DNA of 64,000 nucleotides from Anaerolineales bacterium UBA5797 (GCA_002418205.1 DIDP01000088.1:51292-115291), one strand, 5' to 3'. Shown: positions 18,698 through 26,878, counted from the first letter of the stretch. Numbers and translations are program-made. Notes: generated by a model not told the origin, from the letters alone.

Positions 18698-18790
18698 GGT
18701 GGTTGAGCGCAAGCAGTCGAAACCACAAGTAACCGAATGTGCTTTTGTTATCTGATGGTTTCGATACGGGCTTTGCCCTACTCAACCATC
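18698..18790. repeat. Two family-A palindromic repeats; one supplies a stop codon
   Basis: Copies at 18698-18726 (GGTGGTTGAGCG ... AGTCGAAACCAC) and 18754-18790 (GATGGTTTCGATACGG ... CTACTCAACCATC). On the minus strand the second reads GATGGTTGAGTAG and forms the last codons (Met-Val-Glu) and TAG stop of the upstream hypothetical gene. Confidence 0.85.
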
Positions 18791-19572
18791 GGGGCCTCTT
18801 GTACTTTCAACTTCGGTAAACCCAACAACCTGCGTGCCATATTCGGCAGGCTGGGCAGCAGATTGTTGAAATCCTTGTTCAGGCGCCAGCTCGTCGAGCC
18901 GTACATGTACACGCTGTAGGCGCAAGCCAGAAAGGCGCTGTTTACATAAGGAGCCCGCGTTTCATTGCTCACCAACTCATCTGTCCATAGACCTGTGCCC
19001 TCGGCAAACTTCATACTCATCGCAGTGACCGCGCCGACTCGGGCATATCCATCGGCAAGATTGTCCGCGATCAGGTTGTGCGTGCTGCCTGCCAGCAACG
19101 GCAGGATTCCCGTGCCCGTTGTCGGGTCCCACAGCCAGCGAGTCCATAACCAGTTATCTTTGGGGGATGTGTTGTGTAAAAGTCCAGTGGCAAGTTCCAG
19201 GGCGAGGCGTGTTTCGAGTGCGGTCAACTTCTCAACGAAGGAGGCAACTCGTACAGGTACTGGTGCTTCGCCGTTCAACAATCCATTGAAGAGTTTATGG
19301 TCACCTTCCGCAAAGTGATTGGATAACGTGCGTGCGTTCGCTTTGGTATGCGTGACTGCGGAGAAGATGTCAGCGGAGGCAGAGGCGAATTGAGATGAAT
19401 CAGTTTCAAGTCCAAGAAAGAGGCGGGCGTGACGTTCCGCCAATTCATCCGCAATTGCGATCACATCTTCAGGCGCAACCTGTCCCAACGCCTCCTGCAA
19501 ATTGGTTTGCAGTTCGGGGTCATCGGGTCCCGTCTTCTGCTTGATGATGTGACTCTGTCGTTGAGGCTGCAT
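18778..19572 (-). CDS. Conserved hypothetical protein of the sHdr locus
   Basis: A 264-residue protein, soluble and mostly helical, without cysteine motifs that would bind a cluster. Notable segments: DVIAIADELAERHARLFLGLE and a Trp-rich stretch KDNWLWTRWLWDPTTGTGILP (two pieces), followed by FAEGTGLWTDELVSNETRAPYVN. It lies between the sHdrA and fused C2-B2 genes, the place occupied by the 'hyp' gene in described shdr clusters, so it is probably that component or its functional substitute. The start follows the shdrA stop by 3 bp. The final Met-Val-Glu comes from an interspersed repeat. Confidence 0.68.
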   Translation of the reverse strand: MQPQRQSHIIKQKTGPDDPELQTNLQEALGQVAPEDVIAIADELAERHARLFLGLETDSSQFASASADIFSAVTHTKANARTLSNHFAEGDHKLFNGLLNGEAPVPVRVASFVEKLTALETRLALELATGLLHNTSPKDNWLWTRWLWDPTTGTGILPLLAGSTHNLIADNLADGYARVGAVTAMSMKFAEGTGLWTDELVSNETRAPYVNSAFLACAYSVYMYGSTSWRLNKDFNNLLPSLPNMARRLLGLPKLKVQEAPMVE

Positions 19573-19575
19573 CGA

Positions 19576-20631
19576 TTACGCCATCACCTTGCGAACAGAC
19601 GCAACCGCGCGCGCCGCAGCGAGACCCGCGCGCGAGATCGAATCGTCGAGATCGGCAGGACCCGCTGCCGCGCCCGCAACAAAGACACCAGGCACAGAGG
19701 TCGCAACAGGATCGAGTCCACCATCGCCGCCTGCTTCGATGAAGCCGTATTTGTTTTGCTGAATGCCAAGCGTCTGTGCAATGGCACGCGTGCCCGCACT
19801 CGGCTCCATGCCAACCGAAAGCACGACCATGTCCATCGTTACTTCCATCGGACGGCTCATGGTCGTATCTTCACCGCGGATCAAAAGCTGATTACCTTTG
19901 GGCAGCACTTCACTGATGACGCCCTTGATGTAATTGACCTTGTATTTTTCCTGTGCGGGCCAGTAAATTTCATTTTCCCAATAGCCATACATGCGCATGT
20001 CGATATAGAAGATCATCACCTTCGAATCGGGAAGCTGTTGGCGCAACTCGATCGCCTGCTTGCTCGCGATGCCGCAACAAACCTTCGAACAATATTCGTT
20101 GCCGATCTGCCGATCGCGCGAACCCACACATTGGATGAACGCGATCTTCTTCGGCGCTTCACCGTTCGACGGGCGCACCACGTTATGTTCCTTCAACATC
20201 TTTTCGAGATCGGTCAACGTGATGACATCGGGGAACGTGTAGTAGTTGTAATATTGCGTGGCGCGACCTGGATCGAAATGTTGGAAGCCTGTGGCGATGA
20301 TGATCGAGCCAACGTTGAGGGACTCGGCTGCGCCGCCCGCTTCAATATCGACCGTGAAATTGCCAGCGCGCCCAGACATTCCCTTCACTTCGGTCTGATA
20401 CTTCACTTCCACGTTCGGGTTGTTCGTGGCAGCAGTAGCGAGTTCCGCCATTGCTTCGGACGCGTCGCGCCAGTGATGCGTGAGCTTGGCGTAACTCTCG
20501 CGGTCAGGTGTGCCGCCGAGACGTTCGCGCTTTTCGAGCAGAATGACTTCCCCGCCGAGCTCAGCCGCAGACCGAGCCGCTTCCAATCCCGCAGGTCCGC
20601 CGCCGATGACCAACACTTTGTTTGATGACAT
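19576..20631 (-). CDS. shdrA: sHdrA, FAD-containing heterodisulfide reductase-like subunit
   Basis: A 351-residue flavoprotein of the HdrA family, the short form without the ferredoxin-like extensions of methanogen HdrA. The N-terminal dinucleotide fold is VLVIGGGPAGLEAARSAAEL; IIIATGFQHFDPG and the late VFVAGAAAGPADLDDSISRA complete the FAD site. The cluster-binding stretch is CVGSRDRQIGNEYCSKVCCG (about 169-188). As the central subunit it would oxidise the LbpA- or TusA-bound sulfur species with the B and C subunits encoded upstream. Product length and context match sulfur oxidisers better than methanogenic Hdr. Confidence 0.9.
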   Translation of the reverse strand: MSSNKVLVIGGGPAGLEAARSAAELGGEVILLEKRERLGGTPDRESYAKLTHHWRDASEAMAELATAATNNPNVEVKYQTEVKGMSGRAGNFTVDIEAGGAAESLNVGSIIIATGFQHFDPGRATQYYNYYTFPDVITLTDLEKMLKEHNVVRPSNGEAPKKIAFIQCVGSRDRQIGNEYCSKVCCGIASKQAIELRQQLPDSKVMIFYIDMRMYGYWENEIYWPAQEKYKVNYIKGVISEVLPKGNQLLIRGEDTTMSRPMEVTMDMVVLSVGMEPSAGTRAIAQTLGIQQNKYGFIEAGGDGGLDPVATSVPGVFVAGAAAGPADLDDSISRAGLAAARAVASVRKVMA

Positions 20632-20652
20632 GTGTCCTCCAAAATTTGATAT

Positions 20653-20736
20653 GTCATTGCGAGCGTTCTTTGCGAAGCAAACTCCATCATAGCCGAGGAG
20701 ATTGCTTCGTCGGGCTGAAGCCCTCCTCGCAACGAC
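20653..20736. repeat. Family-B palindromic repeat between shdrB1 and shdrA
   Basis: GTCATTGCGAGCG ... GCGAAGCAA on the left, GAGATTGCTTCG ... CCTCGCAACGAC on the right. Same family as 11573-11661 and 59633-59713. Confidence 0.85.
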
Positions 20737-20746
20737 ATGTGCTTTC

Positions 20747-21964
20747 TTATGCCGTCAAATTGATCGGCTCATCCGCATCCTGCCAGGTGATTCCAGATTT
20801 CGTGCCAGCACGAATTAGGTCTAAATCGCCCTGGAATTCATCCCAGTATTTCTGCCAGTTGACTCCGAGCTTGTCCAGGAATGGGCGCCAGTCCGTGGAG
20901 TGCCAGTGGAACTGCACTACGCGGAAGGGATGCGCCCCCATCGCCAGCGCCGCGACCTGCGCGTCGGACAGCACAGGGATGCCCACATTGCGGTCATGCG
21001 CTTTCGCCGAAAATTGACTCTTGTCGAGGGTGGTCACGCAGCCTGTGTCATGCGTGACGGTCACATCGGGGTTGACTTCGTTCTTCATCACTTCGATCTT
21101 GCGAAGGGTTGAGAAGGAACGGGTGAAGTCGCGTTGCACCAACACATGGCGGAATCCAAATCCGCAGCAATCGAACCAGGTGGAATAATCCGCAACATTA
21201 ACACCCAGTTTTTCCAGCAAGGCAGTGACAACCGCCGTACGCTGTCCGCCGTAGATCTCGGGGTCGTAGATGGCATCTTCGGCGACGATCTTGTAATAGT
21301 GACAGGCGGGATGCACCGTGGCGGTGATCATGCTCATGTCCACGAGCTGGCGTTCCTTGAAACGTTCGCGCATGGCATACACCCATTCGCTGTAATGGAC
21401 AATCTCTTCGGGAATGACCAGCGGCTTGCCCAGTTTTCCCAGAATACGGCGTACCTCGTCCCGCAGTTCCTTGCTGTGGACTAATTGCTCGCGGATCTCC
21501 TTGTAATGACCGAATGATGTCCCGCAGTGGATGAGGGGGAAATAGCCCGTCTCGTAAGCAGCAGCGAAATTACGTGCCATGACTGAAGCCTGTCCCGCAG
21601 CATTGGAGGCGGCAGAGGCGTAGTAGTTCCAGCCCGTGCAGGATGTCTGGTCGGTGGGATCGTGGTAATCGAGGTCGAACTGACGATGCAGCCATAGGAT
21701 GGACGAGGCATAGCCCGGGATGTGTCCGCAGTGGCCGCAGGATTTGTGATGCCAGGTGTGCTCGATGGGAATCTTCTTCCTGCGCCCGTACTTGGTGGTG
21801 AATTCGATATACGGCTCGGGAACCCTCTGGACGATGATCTCTCCCTTTGCTTCGAGCTCGAATAATCGCTCGCGCATATCATGTGTCGGTGCGGCAGAGG
21901 CATCGCGCACAACAGGATGGGATTTCCGTTCGAGGATCTGTTCAACTGTGGTCAATTCGGTCAT
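20747..21964 (-). CDS. shdrB1: sHdrB1, heterodisulfide reductase B-like subunit
   Basis: A 405-residue protein with two CCG-type halves. First half: HKSCGHCGHIPGYASS and SCTGWNYYASAASN. Second half: HPACHYYK ... FDCCGFGFRHVLVQRDFTRS ... HDTGCVTTL, the cysteine set that binds the unusual [4Fe-4S] cluster at the disulfide site of HdrB. It is longer than a plain HdrB by an N-terminal 70 residues and a C-terminal extension after PVLSDAQVAALAMG. It forms the catalytic part of the sHdr complex with the C1 and A subunits. Confidence 0.88.
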   Translation of the reverse strand: MTELTTVEQILERKSHPVVRDASAAPTHDMRERLFELEAKGEIIVQRVPEPYIEFTTKYGRRKKIPIEHTWHHKSCGHCGHIPGYASSILWLHRQFDLDYHDPTDQTSCTGWNYYASAASNAAGQASVMARNFAAAYETGYFPLIHCGTSFGHYKEIREQLVHSKELRDEVRRILGKLGKPLVIPEEIVHYSEWVYAMRERFKERQLVDMSMITATVHPACHYYKIVAEDAIYDPEIYGGQRTAVVTALLEKLGVNVADYSTWFDCCGFGFRHVLVQRDFTRSFSTLRKIEVMKNEVNPDVTVTHDTGCVTTLDKSQFSAKAHDRNVGIPVLSDAQVAALAMGAHPFRVVQFHWHSTDWRPFLDKLGVNWQKYWDEFQGDLDLIRAGTKSGITWQDADEPINLTA

Positions 21965-21991
21965 GTAAACTCTCCAATTTCAATTCACTTC

Positions 21992-22039
21992 GGTGGTCGA
22001 GTAGATCGAGGCGCCAGCCGAGATCGTATCGAGACCACC
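21992..22039. repeat. Family-A palindromic repeat between shdrC1 and shdrB1
   Basis: GGTGGTCGAGTAG ... ATCGTATCGAGACCACC, with an inner ATCGAGGCGCCAGCCGAGAT stem. It fills most of the gap between two subunit genes. Confidence 0.88.
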
Positions 22040-22043
22040 GTTT

Positions 22044-22751
22044 TTATCCTTCTTCCAACTCCTCTTCCATCACTTCCACCAGCAGGTCATACAGCCCTTC
22101 GTCGAGTTCCTTGATGATGTCCATGTTGCCCGATTCGAACCAGATGGTGTAAAGTTCAAGCAGGGTCTTGCGGTCTGTGCGCCAGGCAACATCCGTAAGC
22201 CCGCGGATCGAGTCCATCGGGATCGCCTTCCGCCAGACGTGCATGTTCTCGCTGAAATTCTTGACCCACGGTCCCCAATCGGGAAAGAAGTCAGGCTGGA
22301 GCATGTCGGGAGACACCTGGTTGCCCTTGAGCATGACCTTGTAGATCACGCGGCTGTAGCCCTGCAACGCGTCCTTCGATTCCTGCAATCCGTTCTTGAT
22401 TGAGACCTCACGCAGGATGGTGACCAATCCCCCGGGGTTGTTCTGCCGCGGACAGCGCACACACGAGAAGCACTGCGCGCAGTTCCAGATGTCCTCTGTG
22501 AGGATGTCATAGACGCGCTCAACGTCCTCGCGCGCCATGGCTTGCGCGATCACGCGCGGGCTGAAATCATAGAAGCGCGCCGAGGGACACGCCGAAACGC
22601 AGATCCCGCATTCGTAACAGCCGTATAGGAATTCCTCGTAACGCAGATCATTCTTCACTTCGAGGAAGAGGCGTTCCTTTTCCTCGTACGTCACCTCGGG
22701 GTGACGGTTCTCCGCCTTGCCGGGGTTCCAGTTTTCCTGTGTGGTGGGCAT
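22044..22751 (-). CDS. shdrC1: sHdrC1, heterodisulfide reductase C-like subunit
   Basis: A 235-residue HdrC-type protein with two cluster sites: C45, C48, C51, C55 (CYECGICVSACPSARF) and C91, C94, C97, C100 (CAQCFSCVRCP). The second set has C-x2-C-x2-C-x2-C spacing, one residue shorter than the standard ferredoxin pattern. DFSPRVIAQAMA between them is typical of HdrC. AAGGAGG precedes the ATG. It heads the sHdr core and should relay electrons from sHdrA/B. The acidic C-terminus (EVMEEELEEG) is unremarkable. Confidence 0.9.
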   Translation of the reverse strand: MPTTQENWNPGKAENRHPEVTYEEKERLFLEVKNDLRYEEFLYGCYECGICVSACPSARFYDFSPRVIAQAMAREDVERVYDILTEDIWNCAQCFSCVRCPRQNNPGGLVTILREVSIKNGLQESKDALQGYSRVIYKVMLKGNQVSPDMLQPDFFPDWGPWVKNFSENMHVWRKAIPMDSIRGLTDVAWRTDRKTLLELYTIWFESGNMDIIKELDEGLYDLLVEVMEEELEEG

Positions 22752-22766
22752 GGTGCCTCCTTATAA

Positions 22767-22796
22767 CGTTCCAATGTGAAAACGCTTGAACGTTGA
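22767..22796. repeat. Short inverted repeat upstream of shdrC1
   Basis: AACGTTCCAATGTGAAAACG with a downstream CTTGAACGTTG gives AACGTT at both ends of 30 bp. Possibly a remnant of another interspersed element, since it lies just outside the ribosome-binding site. Confidence 0.35.
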
Positions 22797-22800
22797 AACG

Positions 22801-23202
22801 TCAAAAAGCAATGACAGCGTCAGCATCACAAGCCATGTCGTTGAACGCTGCGCCGCCGATCATTTCCACACCCTCGATCATGTCGTCCATGGTGTAGCCG
22901 TGCAGGTCGAGCGAGGGCTGGCAGACGAGCAACCGCACACCGATCTCCACCGCCTGATCGATGAAGTATTTCAACTCCCTGCCGTCCCCGCCCTTGCGCG
23001 GGATGACGATCTTGTCGCCATTATCTTTTGCCACACACTGCGGACCGTTCATCGTGAAATAGATGGCGACTTCATTATCCATTGCCGCGCCCGCGGTGGC
23101 GAGGAAGAAGGGTGTCGCCGTTCGTTCAGGATCAGCCTCCCCGTGAGTCTGAACGTAGAGGATCTTTTTTACATCAGGGTCGTTCGTCTTCCATACACTC
23201 AT
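22801..23202 (-). CDS. DsrE-family sulfur-carrier protein
   Basis: A 133-residue DsrE/DsrF-fold protein: KILYVQTHGEADPERTATPF, MDNEVAIYFTMNGPQCV and the active-site loop VRLLVCQPSLDLHGY, whose cysteine (about residue 94) is the likely persulfide carrier. GGAAFNDMACDADAVI near the end is typical. With TusA and the larger DsrE3-type protein it would deliver sulfane sulfur to the sHdr/LbpA machinery in the cytoplasm. Confidence 0.83.
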   Translation of the reverse strand: MSVWKTNDPDVKKILYVQTHGEADPERTATPFFLATAGAAMDNEVAIYFTMNGPQCVAKDNGDKIVIPRKGGDGRELKYFIDQAVEIGVRLLVCQPSLDLHGYTMDDMIEGVEMIGGAAFNDMACDADAVIAF

Positions 23203-23224
23203 AACTGCCCTCCGAGGCTTGAAT

Positions 23225-23566
23225 CTAGAATCCCGTTGCCGCTTCCTCGCTTGTCGGGAACAGCTTGAACATCTGCGTCATGCCAACCGTAAGCAGGATG
23301 CCCTGGACCGTTTCGGGAACGGACGCGAGACGCACGTCACCGCCCGAACCCTGTGCACCCTTGAGCGCCTTGACCAGCGCCCGCAACCCTGCGGAGGACA
23401 TGAAATCCATGCCAGTCAAATCCAGTACGATCTTGTTCCGTCCGTCGGCCAAAAGGCCCGAGAGCGCACGATCAAGTTCCGGGGCGGTCTCTGAATCGAC
23501 CTGTCCCATGATCTTCATGACGGATATGCTCCGGGTGTTATCGGTTTCAAGTGATAGTTTTTCCAT
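23225..23566 (-). CDS. STAS-domain anti-sigma-factor-antagonist-like protein
   Basis: The ATG at 23566 (MEKLSLETDN) has AGGATGG upstream; an ATG three codons earlier (23575), one base past the stop of the DsrE3 gene, is the alternative. The product is about 113 residues and has the complete STAS pattern: VMKIMGQVDSETAPELDRAL, KIVLDLTGMDFMSSAGLRAL with the phosphorylatable serine in SSAG, and VRLASVPETVQGILLTVGM. Such proteins bind or antagonise partner-switching kinases. No cognate kinase or phosphatase gene is in the window, so why it sits inside a sulfur-trafficking operon is not evident. Confidence 0.85.
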   Translation of the reverse strand: MEKLSLETDNTRSISVMKIMGQVDSETAPELDRALSGLLADGRNKIVLDLTGMDFMSSAGLRALVKALKGAQGSGGDVRLASVPETVQGILLTVGMTQMFKLFPTSEEAATGF

Positions 23567-23576
23567 GGTTTCCATC

Positions 23577-24101
23577 CTAAATGAACAACTGCACATCTGC
23601 GTCCGCAGCATACTCGAGGAAGGTTGCCGCCCCGCCGATCTCCGCCTGCGGTATGAAATCCTCGCGCTTGAAGCCGAAGACATCCATCGTCATCTGGCAA
23701 CCGATCAGACGGACATCCAGTTCGATCGCCATCTCCCGCAGTTCCTCTACGGATGCAACGCCCTTGTTCTTGAAGGTCTGTTTCATCAGGCTGGTTGCCA
23801 CTGTTTCGAACCCGGGCACGTTCGCCATGAGGATGTTGGGCATGGGCCAGTTGATGTTCTGGAAACCCTCCGGACCAAAGGGCATCTTCATCGGCATGGC
23901 CGGGTTGCCCAATGGGGAGACCGCGGCGGTCAGTTTTGGTTTGAGCAGGGTCAGACCGAAAAAGGTAAAGAAAATGCCCACCTCCCAGCCCATCGCGCCT
24001 GCCGCGGTCGCGAGGATGAACGGGGGGTAGGCCCAATCGAGAGTTCCCTTGCTGGAGATGAGCGCCAGCCTCTTCGGAGCATTCGGATCAGCTTTTGACA
24101 T
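23577..24101 (-). CDS. DsrE3-type sulfurtransferase
   Basis: A 174-residue protein of the larger DsrE3 group: LALISSKGTLDWAYPPFILA, GWEVGIFFTFFGLTLLKP, a Met/Pro-rich insertion GNPAMPMKMPFGPEG, and the carrier loop VRLIGCQMTMDVFGF with its conserved cysteine (about residue 137). Proteins of this kind exchange sulfur with TusA and are regularly encoded with tusA and shdr genes. Here it lies 34 bp downstream of tusA, consistent with a functional relay. Confidence 0.87.
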   Translation of the reverse strand: MSKADPNAPKRLALISSKGTLDWAYPPFILATAAGAMGWEVGIFFTFFGLTLLKPKLTAAVSPLGNPAMPMKMPFGPEGFQNINWPMPNILMANVPGFETVATSLMKQTFKNKGVASVEELREMAIELDVRLIGCQMTMDVFGFKREDFIPQAEIGGAATFLEYAADADVQLFI

Positions 24102-24135
24102 ATCAACCTCTCACTTATGTCGAAACAGAATGGAA

Positions 24136-24375
24136 CTATTTTTTGCGGAAGAAGAAAACGAACTTGCCATCCTCCTGCATGGATCGGAGCAACTCATTCC
24201 CCGTTTGTCTGCTCCATGCCTCCATATCGGGAGGGGCACCGGGATCGGTAGCAATCATCTTCAAGATCTGGCCCGATTGCAATTCCTTGATCGCCTTCGA
24301 GGTTTTTACAACCGGCATGGGACAAAGCATGCCCGAACAATCCAATACCTGATCTTCCTTGATCACATCAACCAT
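24136..24375 (-). CDS. tusA: TusA-family sulfurtransferase
   Basis: The start at 24375 follows AAAGGAGG; a longer frame reaching 24429 has no such site. The product is 79 residues. It carries the TusA signature LDCSGMLCPMPVVKTSKAIK with the CPxP active-site cysteine at C18, and DPGAPPDMEAWSRQTGNELL further on. It is the first gene of the minus-strand sulfur locus and would hold sulfane sulfur as a persulfide and pass it to the DsrE proteins or sHdr. Confidence 0.93.
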   Translation of the reverse strand: MVDVIKEDQVLDCSGMLCPMPVVKTSKAIKELQSGQILKMIATDPGAPPDMEAWSRQTGNELLRSMQEDGKFVFFFRKK

Positions 24376-24436
24376 TGGAGCCTCCTTTGGACTGGGCAGA
24401 TGATAATGAATTGGCCATCGAAATGCCATCCCGCGA

Positions 24437-24484
24437 GCAGGGGATTTTCACCTCCCCCGCGCGGGGGAGGTGAAAATCCCCTGC
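24437..24484. repeat. Perfect 48-bp palindrome between divergent genes
   Basis: GCAGGGGATTTTCACCTCCC and its exact complement meet at CCGC/GCGG, with no mismatch over 24 bp per arm. It lies 62 bp upstream of tusA and 36 bp upstream of the divergent histidine kinase. It could be a regulator-binding site or an interspersed element; as RNA it would be a very stable hairpin on either strand. Confidence 0.8.
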
Positions 24485-24498
24485 AGTCACAATTCGGA

Positions 24499-24504
24499 TA
24501 TAAT
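24499..24504 (+). promoter_or_regulatory. -10-like TATAAT before the histidine kinase
   Basis: A perfect TATAAT ends 15 bp before the ATG at 24520. No good -35 box is visible, as the 48-bp palindrome occupies that position. If used, the mRNA leader would be about ten bases long. Confidence 0.35.
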
Positions 24505-24519
24505 CCCTCTGCAACCTTC

Positions 24520-26241
24520 ATGTACAGAAATTTGCAGGCGGTTTTTCAGACCAATCGTGTGTTTGCCTTTCTGGTGATATTCCGCTGGGCATCCTTGTTG
24601 CCTGCATTGCTGACGATCGATGCCCAAACCAATCCCAACCAGTTGTTATCTCCATTATCGGTGCTCGGTATTGCGCTTTTTGCCAACCTTGTCATCTCCA
24701 TCGTCAACGATCAATTGAACAAACTTGTTCTCGAGCACCCTCTGCTTCTTGGCGTGGATCTGTTTTTTTCAGCAGGCATCCTGGCAATCAGTGGCGGCTC
24801 CCACAGTGCGTATTATCTTTACGCGCTCAGCCCACTATTGGCGGGAGCTTTTTTCTTTCAAATGCGCGGTGCATTGATCGCCTCACTTGTATTTACACCT
24901 CTCTACCTTTTTGGACACTATACCCAGCCAATATCCGGTCAAACTGATGCCATTGCTGTGATAACCCAACTTGCGGGAATCTGGTTGATGCCCATACTTT
25001 TTGCCTATCCATCCATTCTTCTAAAGGACATCAATGAAGCCCGAGAGCAGCTCAGCACTGCCCGCGACGAACTGGCGCAAAAACATGAAAACCTTGCAGC
25101 CGCGCACCGCCAACTGGAGATCATCCACGACCTGACTGTATTGCTGCAGGCTGCTCCCGATCTCGTCTCTGTCCAGGAGCGGGTGCTTGGAGCAGTTACG
25201 ACCGATCTTGGATTTTCAAAAGCTGTGGTCGCCCTGGTGGATCCCGCGCGTGAGGAACTTGGCAACTGGCTTGTATATCCCAAAAACGATTCGTTCCCAA
25301 ACACAGAGAGCATGGCTCTCAAATCCGAAAATGGCGAGGCCATTAAAGCACTGCTGAACCGGAATGTATTCACATCGAACGGCGGCAGACTTGTCCAGGA
25401 TGAACTCCTCAACAATTGGCTTGGTCAAAACAAATGGCTTGTCATCCCGCTTTATCTGCGGGAGCATCCTGTCGGACTTCTGTTCGTGGACGATACTGGG
25501 ATCACCCGGGAACTCGAAAACACCTTGATGACGGTTGCGAATCAAGCCGCCCTCGCGCTTGGTACCACCATCCTGTGCATCGACCGCGCCCGACGCCTCG
25601 CCGTCGAGACCGAACGCAACCGCATCGCTCGAGATATCCACGACACAGTGGCGCAATCCTTGTTTGGAATTGTGTACAGTCTGGATGCCTGCATCAACAT
25701 GCTCCCAGCCCGGGCGGATGAGGTAAGAAACGAACTGATCGAACTGCGCTCACTCGCCAACAACGCGCATGATGAAGTCCGCCGTTCCATCTTTGATCTC
25801 TGGCCCTCCGCGTTGACCATAGAATTGTTCATGGCAGATTTGACGAACTATGTCGGCAGTTGCTGCCGGCCGCGTCCATTCAGCATCATCTTCAGCAACA
25901 ATGGGGATTTCAACTCCCTGTCGTCAGGCATGCGTAGAACGGTTTACAGGATGGCACAGGAGGCACTGGCGAACTCTGCGAGGCATTCCGGTGCAAAGTC
26001 CGCGCGTTTGTGCCTGACCGTGACCGATGACGAGGTCTATCTTGTGATTTCCGATGAGGGCAGGGGGTTCGATCCTGAGCATGCGCTGTCGCGCAGTCAA
26101 AGCCGCGAGCATTTCGGGCTGCGCGGAATCCAGGAACGGGCGCGTGCCATGGGAGGCGATTGCGAGATCAGTTCACGACCGGACATGGGTACGCGCATCA
26201 TGATCAACCTACCAATTCAGGGACATCGACATCATGATTGA
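24520..26241 (+). CDS. Sensor histidine kinase, NarX/DesK type (MASE-like membrane region, GAF)
   Basis: The start at 24520 is chosen because upstream in-frame codons would run antisense through tusA and the palindrome. The 573-residue kinase has five or six membrane helices in residues 10-165, a coiled linker (REQLSTARDELAQKHENLAA), a GAF-like domain (about 205-350), a HisKA_3 motif ERNRIARDIHDTVAQSLFGI with phospho-acceptor H374, and a HATPase_c domain (VYRMAQEALANSARHSGAKS, DEGRGFDPE, GLRGIQERARAMGG). It overlaps the response-regulator gene by 8 bp. Being divergent from tusA, the pair is a good candidate for control of the sulfur locus. Confidence 0.9.
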   Translation: MYRNLQAVFQTNRVFAFLVIFRWASLLPALLTIDAQTNPNQLLSPLSVLGIALFANLVISIVNDQLNKLVLEHPLLLGVDLFFSAGILAISGGSHSAYYLYALSPLLAGAFFFQMRGALIASLVFTPLYLFGHYTQPISGQTDAIAVITQLAGIWLMPILFAYPSILLKDINEAREQLSTARDELAQKHENLAAAHRQLEIIHDLTVLLQAAPDLVSVQERVLGAVTTDLGFSKAVVALVDPAREELGNWLVYPKNDSFPNTESMALKSENGEAIKALLNRNVFTSNGGRLVQDELLNNWLGQNKWLVIPLYLREHPVGLLFVDDTGITRELENTLMTVANQAALALGTTILCIDRARRLAVETERNRIARDIHDTVAQSLFGIVYSLDACINMLPARADEVRNELIELRSLANNAHDEVRRSIFDLWPSALTIELFMADLTNYVGSCCRPRPFSIIFSNNGDFNSLSSGMRRTVYRMAQEALANSARHSGAKSARLCLTVTDDEVYLVISDEGRGFDPEHALSRSQSREHFGLRGIQERARAMGGDCEISSRPDMGTRIMINLPIQGHRHHD

Positions 26242-26878
26242 TCCGATACGGATTCTCGTGGTTGACGATCACGCGGTGGTCCGCAAAGGCCTGGTGATGG
26301 TCCTTCGTCAGGAACCAGATTTCGAGGTTGTGGGAGAAGCGGAGAATGGAAGGGTCGGTCTGGAAGCGGCAAGGAGTCTCGATCCTGATATTGTCCTGCT
26401 CGATCTTGTCATGCCGGAAATGGACGGGCAGGAAATGGCGCTGGCATTGAGAGATTCCATTCCAGGGATCAAGATCGTGATGCTGACCGGCACTGAAGTG
26501 GACGACCGTGTCCATGAGCTTATCGCAGCAGGGATCGAGGGATATGTTCTGAAGAATATCGAGCCGGGGGAATTGGTTCGCGCCATTCGGTCGGTGGCGG
26601 CAGGCGAGTCATATCTTCACCCGGCCGTAATGAAAAGGATCCTTGCCCAGGCAAGCCTGCAACACCCCCCCTCTTTTATATTGACCCCGCGTGAACTTGA
26701 AATTCTTAAGTGGATGGCAACGCCGAACACTTATCGACAAATCGCCCTGCAATTAAATGTCAGTGAAGAAACTGTCCGCAGCCATGCAAAGAGCATTCTG
26801 GAAAAAATGAATCAGCCCAACCGTTCGCAGGCGGTTTTGGAAGGGCTAAGGATTGGGTTGATCGGCTTGAGTGGTTAG
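26234..26878 (+). CDS. Response regulator, NarL/FixJ type
   Basis: A 214-residue regulator. The receiver domain has IRILVVDDHAVVRKGLVMVL, phospho-acceptor D57 in IVLLDLVMPEMDG and the switch TGTEVDD. The output is a LuxR-type helix-turn-helix: LTPRELEILKWMA ... YRQIALQLNVSEETVRSHAKS. It overlaps the kinase gene and is its obvious partner. The target is not visible; the 48-bp palindrome upstream of the pair is one candidate site. Confidence 0.93.
   Translation: MIDPIRILVVDDHAVVRKGLVMVLRQEPDFEVVGEAENGRVGLEAARSLDPDIVLLDLVMPEMDGQEMALALRDSIPGIKIVMLTGTEVDDRVHELIAAGIEGYVLKNIEPGELVRAIRSVAAGESYLHPAVMKRILAQASLQHPPSFILTPRELEILKWMATPNTYRQIALQLNVSEETVRSHAKSILEKMNQPNRSQAVLEGLRIGLIGLSG

Noticed and set aside
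24437..24484. 48-bp palindrome read as a terminator
   Set aside because: It lies between two divergent gene starts, with no T-run on either side.
24049..24519. Longer N-terminus for the histidine kinase
   Set aside because: It would run antisense through tusA and through the 48-bp palindrome; the ATG at 24520 begins the membrane region.
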